Source: Vitellaria paradoxa
Taxonomy: Eukaryota; Streptophyta; Magnoliopsida; Ericales; Sapotaceae
Length of the DNA: 64,000 nucleotides
Assembly (NCBI GenBank): GCA_019916065.1
Contig: CM034233.1
Coordinates: 39,038,862 to 39,102,861, forward strand
Direction: 5' to 3'
The notes beneath the pieces were generated by a model that was not told the origin of the DNA, ran no database searches, and saw nothing but the letters and a program-made list of their open reading frames with translations. Position 1 is the stretch's first letter. Every line of letters begins with the position of its first letter. This document shows, piece by piece, positions 56,242 to 64,000 of the stretch. A program made the translations under genes and the position numbers.

Positions 56242-58231
56242 ATGGATCCTCCTAGAGAAAGCGATTCAAGCACGCGACCTCCATGGTTTGATGGCACAAG
56301 TTACGCTTATTAGAAGGTTCGAATGAGAGTGCACTTGATCTCATTGAACGTCAATGTTTGGCTGGCTATTGAAAAAGGTTGGGTAAAACCAACTCACTCT
56401 GTTAATAATAAAATAGTTGACAAGCTTATGGATTTGTGGACGAGAGCTAAGCAAGAGAAGGTAGAGTAGAACTACAAGGCTTTGAGTTCTATCTTCTGTC
56501 CAGTCTCCGCCGATGAATTTAGAAGAATTTCTAGTTGTGAGATTGCGAATGAGGCTTGGAAGATTCTGGAGTTAACACATGAAGGAAATTCTACTGTCAA
56601 GAAGTCCAAGCTAAAAAAAGTAACCTCAGAGTTTGAAAATTTGAAGATGGCTGAAGACGAACCATTTGATTATTTTTATGCAAAGCTCTGCGATATTGTC
56701 AACACTAGTTTCAACCTTGGAGAACCGATCCCAAACTGAAAAATTGTAAGTAAGATTCTCTGATCCCTACCTATGTCATTCTAAGCAAAAGTTAACAGCT
56801 ATAAAGGAAGCTAGGGATGTAGATTCAATGAGGGTAGAAGATCTAGTTGGCTTCCTGCAGACTTATGAAGCCAACATGATCAAACCAAAGTCTAGAGGAG
56901 TTGCCCGAAAAACGATGAAGGAAGACGAGTCCTCCTCTAGTAATGATGAGTCAATCCTCTCTCCCGAAGAAATTGCTATCTACACCAAGAAAATTAGAAA
57001 ATTCTTCAAAAATAAAGATAGCAAGTAAGGAAAGATGAAGAAAAATTAGAGAGTAGAGAAATCTTTGAAAATGAAGAAGAAGGAGAACAAGTCCAAGGTT
57101 GTGAAGTGTTACGAGTGCCAAGGTTATGGTCACATAGCCCAAGATTGTGGGAACAAGAAGGGTAAGAAGAAGGTTCTCAATGCAACACTCGATGATTCAG
57201 ATGATCAGTTGAGTACTTCCTCTTCTTCAGATGATTTTCTAGAGAATTATACTGCTTTCATGGTTAGAGCAAGTGCCCCCTCTAATTCAACCGAGTCATC
57301 CTCTTCTGCGAGCAAGAAAGAAGAATCCTCCGAAAGTGAATGGGAAGAAGATTTAGATGAGGAAGTAGATGTTGAAGAGGCGTATGAATAGCTGTACCAA
57401 GATTGTCAAAAGCTCCACAAGCAAAATGAGAAGTTGACCGTGAAGAGCAAGGTGTTGAAAAGGGAGAGAGACAGTCTAAAAATTGCTCTAGAAGAATTGT
57501 AAGCCAAATGTGAAGGTCTTTAAGCAAATAAGAAGACTCAAAATGAATTGATAACAAGTTTCAAGACCAAACTAGATCAAAAAGATAATGAATTGAAAAA
57601 TGCCCAAGGAAAGCTACAAACCATGCGACTTAAGATGAATACTGCATCTTCCAAACTTGACGACATACTTGGGATGCAAAGGAGCCCATGTGACAAAAGA
57701 GGACTTGGCTACACTGGCATACAAGAGGACAATCTAGAAGCTAAAGCTACCCCCAGTTCCTCAAAGAAAACTACTCCAAAGATAGTCAAAACTCCCCAAC
57801 CAAAGAAAGGTAATCGGTCTAGAGCCTATTCTTAGAAGCCCAAAGGTATGCCCCCTAACTTGCAATGCAAATTTGTTCCTATTTGTTTTCATTGTGGTAT
57901 ACCTGGACACACAAGACCACACTGTCACAAATTATTTGGGCATCCCCTATCCTATGTTGACACTAGGAATTCTTTGAGATCTAATTTTCAAGTGTCAAAT
58001 AGGTTTCATCCTTTAAGGTTTCAAAAGTCTTGTTTTGATTTTAAACCTTACATGACTTGGCCAGTAAGGAAAAATATAAAGAAAAATTTTTCAAAACCCA
58101 TTGGTCCAAAACCCAACAATCTCAAGACTCAAAATGCTTTTCTAAAAGTAAGAAATGTTTGGGTTAGGAAGAGTGATCTCCATGTCTCCCACACCCCTAA
58201 GAATCTTGAAGGGGTGAGCCTTGATATGTAG
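56242..58231 (+). pseudogene. Element H gag (Sirevirus-like) with two zinc knuckles, broken
   Basis: ATG at 56242 (MDPPRES) begins the frame, soon stopped by a TAG. The copia gag core is visible at 56482-56739: EIANEAWKILELTHEGNSTV, then LKMAEDEPFDYFYAKLCDIV. It continues at 56828-57028 and 57065-57391 with knuckle one, CYECQGYGHIAQDC, then a Ser/Glu-rich acidic stretch. A coiled-coil-like segment (DQKDNELKNAQGKLQTMRLK) lies at 57548-57700 and knuckle two, CFHCGIPGHTRPHC, at 57848-58231. This extended C-terminus with a coil and a second knuckle fits Sirevirus-type Gag. About six stops or frameshifts are present, several being TGG to TAG or CGA to TGA changes. Confidence 0.8.
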
Positions 58232-59531
58232 AGGCAAATTTTTTTTCATGAACAAGATTGTGCGTCATTGTTTATTTTCCCCTAGTTCTATGAAAATCAC
58301 GCAGATTAGATATTTTTTTAATTATTAGATAATTAATTTTTTTTGTGCAATGGTATTCCTTATGATATTCTTACATGTTCTATTACTTCATATACATTTC
58401 AAAATCACAGGATTAAAATTGTTGATCTACATAGTGGATATGAATTTGAATTACTTGACGAACTTGAATCCTATGTTTTGTTGTTACTTGTCATGGTAGT
58501 GGTGTGCCAATTGTAATTGCAAGAAGTTTAGTACATCATGAGAAATCTTTTCCACTACTCAATTGTTTTAATAAATTCTCCCTTTTTGGACTCTTGGTTG
58601 CTCTTGAGCTTAAATTAAAAAATCACTTGGAAAGGGTTACCATATGGGATAAAGTGCAGCTAGCCTGTTGATGTGCAGGTTATCAAAGTAACCACCCTCT
58701 GGGTTTGACGATACAGGAAGAAGGCTACCTACCCATAAAGTGTGTGAAAGCCACCAAGAACAAATAAAAAGAAAAAGGAGGAAAAGAAAAAAAAATTGGT
58801 ATCACATTGGTGTTTAGTTGAAAACAATGAATTGAGGAGAATTTAGTCGAAGAGCTAACACTACATATCTTACTCAATTCAATTCATAGTCCAAAGGAGC
58901 AATTTTGAAATTCATGCGAGTATGTGAAAAGTATTAATCATGTTGCACTTAAACTTCATTTCACACACTGCACAGGCATTTGACCATTGGTATGACATGT
59001 GTGAACAACTCATAACATAAATAGTAGGGTGATTCTTGAAATTCTTATTTGTTACTATTTATGTATGGTCAAAATTTTGAACTTGTGTTTAGTTTTGTGT
59101 TTGGGAAAATAGAACTTGGAATGAATCGATCAAGAATACACGTTATACCTTATTGTTTGTCAATTCATGTCAAAAAGGGGGAGAATTTAGAATTTTTGAA
59201 TTAGTTAACTAAAGGGGAGATATAGTTAAGGGGGAGAATGCCTTGAAAAGAATTTTGTTAATTAAGGGGGAGAATTTTTATTTTTTCGTGTTTTGAAAAG
59301 AATTTTTTAAGGGGCAGATTTTTTTGTTTCATCTTTTTGTGTTAATATTTTCTTTAATTTTTATTTATTCCATAAGATGCCTTGATCATTTTTGTTTAAG
59401 TGTGCAGCAAATAGGTTAACTAATCAGAACAAATTGATCAAGGAATAGTTTACTGAGGCCTTAGTGTAGATTGATTTTCATTTGTAATTTTATTTTTTGA
59501 GTTTTGACATGGAATTGCCAAAGAGGGAGAT
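58232..59531 (+). other. Element H noncoding 3' region with polypurine runs
   Basis: 1.3 kb without a supported gene. Purine runs AAAAAGGGGGAGAATTTAG (near 59175), AAAGGGGAGATA (59212), AAGGGGGAGAAT (59228 and 59267), AAGGGGCAGA (59310) and the PPT AAAGAGGGAGA (59520-59530). Pol is missing altogether, not merely decayed. Confidence 0.7.
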
Positions 59532-60600
59532 TGTTAAGGCTAAAACTTGTAAATTGGCAAATCCATGATCAAATAGAATTGTATGTACTTTAGACTTAGT
59601 GTAGGCTAAGACACTGGAGTCTTCAATTAATTAGAACTCTAAAAGGTCTCAGAAAATCAAGTTTCCAAAGGGGCTAGAAGTTTTGAAGCGGTTGAAAATC
59701 AAGTTTCCAAAGTGGCTAGAAGTCCTGAAGAGGCTTGGAATTGAATAACGCAGGAAGACTGCACTTGGCCATGAGAAAAAGCCGAGAGAGATTAAGCCAT
59801 GCGAGAAGGCCGCTCTGAGTCATAGGAAGACCACGGGAAGGCCACGGGAAGGTCGCGGGTGTGCCCTTCTCGCGAGGTACCAGCATGACAGCTTTCTGTT
59901 CTCAACTTCTAGCGTGATTTTGACCTCAAAGACGACAGATTCAAGCTTCGATTAAAACACAAAAGTTGTAGCCCTTTTAGTCTTCTTTCCAACCCAAAAA
60001 GAATCAGGTCAATCCAAATTGTGAGTGAAAAGATATGGTCAAAATATTGACAGGGTGTTGAGCTAAAACTTCAGCTGCACACCACTTCAATTGCCCCAGT
60101 TGCCTCTGATGATCTATATATCTCATGCCATTTTCAAGGAGAAAAAGAGAGAGAGAGAAGAGGCACACAGATATAGAGAGAATACACATATGATTGGAAG
60201 CTTAAAAGTTTAATTCTCTCTATCACTTAGCCGTCATAGTTCGTGTTCAATCCGAAGCAGTTCGGGTTTGAAGTTTGTGGATGCTGTGGATTCAGCACGC
60301 TATGGATTCAGCGAATCTACCAAGGAGTTAGTGTTGAGCCTTTGAGGAGTTGAAGGGCTTTTACTTGAAGAGTTAGTGTATCGAAAATTTGAGCAAACGT
60401 CAATGAGAATATAGAGTCGAGGAGTCGATCTATAGAGAGTTTGAGTTTGTAACCAACGTTCGTTTATTCTAGTGAAAGTTTTGTTTGAGGTTTCACTTAA
60501 TGGGTTTCCTCGTTTCTTGTATATCTCGCCTTCTATTTATCTCTGTGTGTGATTGTGATTGATTGGTTAGGATCTTCTATCAGCATATCTCAAATTTTCA
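59532..60600 (+). repeat. Element H 3' LTR
   Basis: 1069 bp, collinear with the 5' LTR with moderate divergence, followed by TSD CAAGT. Contains the GC-rich cluster near 59800-59875 and the module on the minus strand at about 59888-60085. Confidence 0.93.
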
Positions 60601-62067
60601 CAAGTCTTGTCATCTTCAGGTTGCATCATTTTTTACACATGGTGACTTGTCATTTGTCCACATGTGCACATTTACTAAAATCCTCCACAAGACATGTGGC
60701 AAGATTTGATTTGTCAATCTAAGTGAGCTTTATCTGACACTTGACAATATTTGATTGGTCAAAATTTATGTGTCTACAAATGACCCTTCTTAACTTGGTC
60801 ACGTACACATTACAGTAGTGTTGAATAATGAGAGGGTCTCGAACTTTGAGAATTTGATGCCATTGACTGGAACAATTTGGGTACTTGTGTAGTGACAATT
60901 TTTTTCTTTTGAAATTTAACAGAAATCATACTTAATATATTTCAATTTATATAAATAGAAATTAAAAATAATGAATTTGAATTTATTTTGAATTCAAATT
61001 TTTGTAGGAATAAGAAATACACATTTTTTTCAAATTATAATTCCAAACTTAAATGGAAATTATAATTTTGCTATAATTTAGGTCCTTCAATTAAAGTGGA
61101 ATTGATCCTCCCTTTCTTTTAGAATTCAATCCCATGTCAATACTTGGTCATGCCACCATTTGATTTGACTAGGTACCATTGACTTTGACTTTGTTTTGAG
61201 TTTGAAAGGAAGCTTCATCTACCTACTTAGTTCCAATAGAAATTTGGCTGGGTCCTATGATTGATTTGAGCAATCCAATCTTTAAGCATAACCAAAAACT
61301 AAAGCCACAATGATAGTAGGTTATCACTTTGAAAATTCAACTCACAACAGAATTTTTTAAAAAATTAGAAGTTTGAATTTGCCTGCATTGTAAAGACTAG
61401 AATTATTTTTTAATTCTAGTATAATTTGCATTTAGAATTTGTCTTTGAGTAATCCAAAATTAACTGAGATTTGCTTTCCATAGAATTTGATCAGAATTTG
61501 ACAATTCTAATTCAAATTATAATTGGAATAGGATTTAACTTTCCCTACAAAAAGAAGCCTCCACCTATTCTTTTCTTCAATTCAAAATAGTTTCTGGCGA
61601 AGTGGAAAGTAGGCGTCTTTATATCTCTTGCTGGTGAGACAGAGTAGTATATTTTTTTTCTTTTCTTTCAAGTGCAGTAGCATTTTTGTGTATGCATCAA
61701 GTTTTAAGTAGAAGCCTTGTATGGAAGCAGTCTTGTAATTTGCACAACTTGATTTAAATTTTAAGATTTTCTTATTATTAATTTGCATGACTTCATCTAT
61801 AGATTCCAATGCATATTAATAAGACTGCAACACATCTAATATTATTCTTGATCCAAAGTGATGTTTAGGTAAACATCTTTCTTTTATTTTATCTCCCTGC
61901 CTTCTTTTTTTTTTTTTTTTTTTTTTTTGGCATCTTACTCATTGTCTTCAAGATTTTAGCTCCACAATTATCAGCTTATTGACTTTTGTCTTCATCAATT
62001 TAGAATTTGCATCTGTTTAAGTATATATTAACCAGAACTTTTGAACTCTGCTTCGGCATTAAATTCA

Positions 62068-62855
62068 GGGTTATATCTGTTTGAGCCTTTATTATTTGAC
62101 AATTTCATCAGTTCGACCTCTTATTATTTGAAAACTTCAGTACTTTAAGCTTTTATTATTTCAAGCCTTCATCTATTCGAGCTTCTGTTATTTGAAGACT
62201 TCATTGATTCAAGTTTTTATTATTTGAAGACTAAACCCATTTGAGCTTTTATTATTTGAAGACTTCATCAATTCAAGTGTTTATTATTGCAGGCCTTCAT
62301 CAGTTTGAGCTTTTATTATTTGAAGACTTCATTAGTTCAAGCTTTTATTATTTTGAAGATTTTATCAGCTCGAGCTTTTATTATTTGATGACTTCATCAC
62401 TTCAATCTTTTATTATGTGAAGACTTTATCAGTTCGAGCTTTTATTATTTCAATTCTTTATTAGTTCAAGTTTTTATTATTTGAAGACTTCATTAGTTGG
62501 AGCTTTTATTATTTCAAGACTTTATCACTTCGAGCTTTTATTGTTTCAAGCTTTCATCACTTGGAGCTCTTACTGTTTCAAGACTTCATCACTTCAGGCT
62601 TATATTATTTCAAGTCTTCATCAGTTTGAGTTTTTACTATTTGAAGACTTCGTTAGTTTGAGCTTTTATTATTTCAAGACTTTATCACCTCAAGCTTTTA
62701 TTGTTTCAAGCCTTCATCACTTCGAGCTTTATTATTTCAAGCCTTTATCACTTCGAGCTTATATTATTTGAAGACTTCATCAATTCGAGCTTTTTATTAT
62801 TTTGAAGAATTCATCAGTTTGAACTTTTATTATTATTTGAAGACTTTTCAATTCG
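62068..62855. repeat. 32-bp minisatellite in element F right LTR
   Basis: About 24 units of the same 32-bp repeat as at 41165-42175, so the two LTRs of one element differ in copy number by several units. Confidence 0.85.
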
Positions 62856-64000
62856 ATCCTACCTCAACTGGAGCCTTTGAATTTGGCTTTAGCAAGAATT
62901 CAGGGCTAAAAGTTTTTCATGCCAACTTTTATTCATACCTAAATCAGCCAACCTTTGAATTCGACTTCGGCAAGAATTCAAGACTGAATGTTTATTATGC
63001 CGGTATCTATTCGCGCCTATATTAGCCAGAGCCTTTGAATTCAACTTCGACAAGAATTTGAGGCTGAAAGTTTACTCGTACTAGCATCCATTCATGCCTA
63101 CATTAGCTAGAGTCTTTGAATTCAGCTTTAGTAAGAATTTGGGGCTAAAAGTTTGTTCGTGCCTCTAAACCTTTAAAACTAACTTGGGGATTACATTGAA
63201 GGCCTTTAAGATCTCTATATTAGATCCTTAGGGTTTTGGATAGCATCGAAGGCCTTAGGAATCTCAATGTTAGATCTCTAAGATGTTGTTGGATTATTTT
63301 CTTTTAGATTATGGTTGCTTTCAACAAATATTCATTGCATGGTCAGAATATTCTCAATTTTCTTGATATTGGCCAAAGGCAAATCCTATTCAGTGCAAAG
63401 TGGTGGTATGAATATGTACACGTCTAAGGAAGTTCTACCTAGGAGATTGGGTTTTAAGTGGGACCAGTGTGACCCCTCCAATCTTTCCTGGGAGCTTACT
63501 TAGTGGGCACTATTCTTTTCTATGGTAAAATGCCGTGTCAGAAGACATCTTCAAAAGCATTATACTTGTAATCTTCACTTTATTCTAAAGATTATGATGT
63601 TGACCGTTTCCTACTATTGAGTGATCAGATTGACATCAGAAAGACTTCTTGGAGATGTTCTTAGCATATCACAAACTTTATCATGAAAGTATGAACTATG
63701 AATTTACTACTCTTGATTGTGTCAATTTTTTTTCTCAATGTAATGCAAAGACTTTTTTTTTTTTTTTGGAATAAATTAGTTTGACAAGAATCATGCACTT
63801 TGTGATTTTTTTTCTTTTGAATGGATGACTGAGCTTGAAATAGAATTTCAAACTGTCTATGTACCCAATTGGGATCAAGCCAAACATAGTTCATAACAAC
63901 AAGGAATGAATGGATTTTTCTTTAATGGATAACTAAACTTAGAATAGACTTCAAGTTAACCATGTACCCAAGATAGGATCAAGCCAAGCGTAGTTCATTA

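Larger units (their letters stand above)
55122..60600 (+). mobile_element. Element H: Sirevirus-like copia element, gag only
   Basis: 5479 bp, LTRs 55122-56185 and 59532-60600, perfect TSD CAAGT (55117-55121 and 60601-60605), PBS TGGTATCAGAGC at 56188-56199 and PPT AAAGAGGGAGA before the 3' LTR. Internal 3.3 kb contains a broken gag with two zinc knuckles and a long noncoding part with repeated AAGGGGGAGAAT-type purine runs. No protease, integrase or RT motif is visible. Multiple PPT-like runs before the 3' LTR are a known Sirevirus trait. Confidence 0.9.
39182..64000 (-). mobile_element. Element F: Tat-lineage Ty3/gypsy element with about 4.2-kb LTRs (right end outside window)
   Basis: Minus-strand element. 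Left LTR 39182-43410, internal region 43411-54612, right LTR from 54613 past the window end. PBS TGGCACGCCCGGTGGGA lies beside the right LTR. Domain order on the minus strand: gag, protease, linker with repeats, RT, RNase H, a second RNase H, integrase. The second RNase H and the integrase motifs place it in the Tat lineage. All genes are broken. It is interrupted by solo LTR G within pol and copia element H within the right LTR. LTRs are visibly more diverged from each other than those of D. Confidence 0.9.
54613..64000 (-). repeat. Element F 5' LTR (right copy), split by element H, truncated by window end
   Basis: 54613-55121 plus 60606-64000 aligns with 39182 to about 43320 of the left LTR. 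Roughly 90 bp of LTR would lie beyond the window. The 32-bp array (about 62068-62855) is shorter than in the left copy. Confidence 0.87.

Overview
This is plant (most likely eudicot) nuclear DNA, AT-rich and built almost entirely of nested transposable elements. I see no intact host gene, tRNA gene or rRNA gene. The plant origin follows from the element types: a Tekay-like Ty3/gypsy chromovirus, an Athila-like element, a Tat-lineage element with an extra RNase H, a Sirevirus-like Ty1/copia element, a plant L1 LINE, hAT transposase, and a degenerate plant mobile domain (PMD) gene. I cannot name the species.

Layout 1-31.4 kb, outermost to innermost. (A) A hAT transposon (minus strand, leaving the window on the left) was cut in its BED finger by (B) a Ty3/gypsy element at 1112-30433 (minus strand, TSD AGAAC). 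B was then hit three times: (C) an element at 1887-9512 in its left LTR, (D) an Athila-like element at 14609-23240 (plus strand, TSD CGTGG) between its protease and RT, and (E) a 5'-truncated LINE at about 28246-29944 in its right LTR. C is the strangest object here: it has the PBS, gag, noncoding 3' region and PPT of an LTR retrotransposon and a 5-bp TSD, but its two LTRs are in opposite orientation.

Layout 31.4-39.2 kb: anonymous AT-rich DNA, an LTR-like fragment, a broken PMD gene (about 35.0-38.2 kb) and a 549-bp hAT-type MITE at 38259-38807 with an 8-bp TSD.

Layout 39.2-64 kb: (F) a Tat-lineage Ty3/gypsy element (minus strand) with about 4.2-kb LTRs; its right LTR is cut off by the window edge. 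It contains (G) a solo LTR at 45704-49508 (TSD ATTGC), which carries two tRNA-SINE-like pieces, and (H) a Sirevirus-like copia element at 55122-60600 (TSD CAAGT).

How the parts relate: B and F carry full but broken gag-pol sets. C, D and H keep only gag (D also protease) and must have depended on enzymes supplied by other elements. Three kinds of noncoding sequence cross family borders: a roughly 200-bp module in LTRs of C, H and G; arrays of GGGCGCCC at about 20-bp spacing in LTRs of B and C; and a roughly 2.3-kb 3' noncoding block shared by C and D. These shared modules and the inverted-LTR element are the main items for follow-up.
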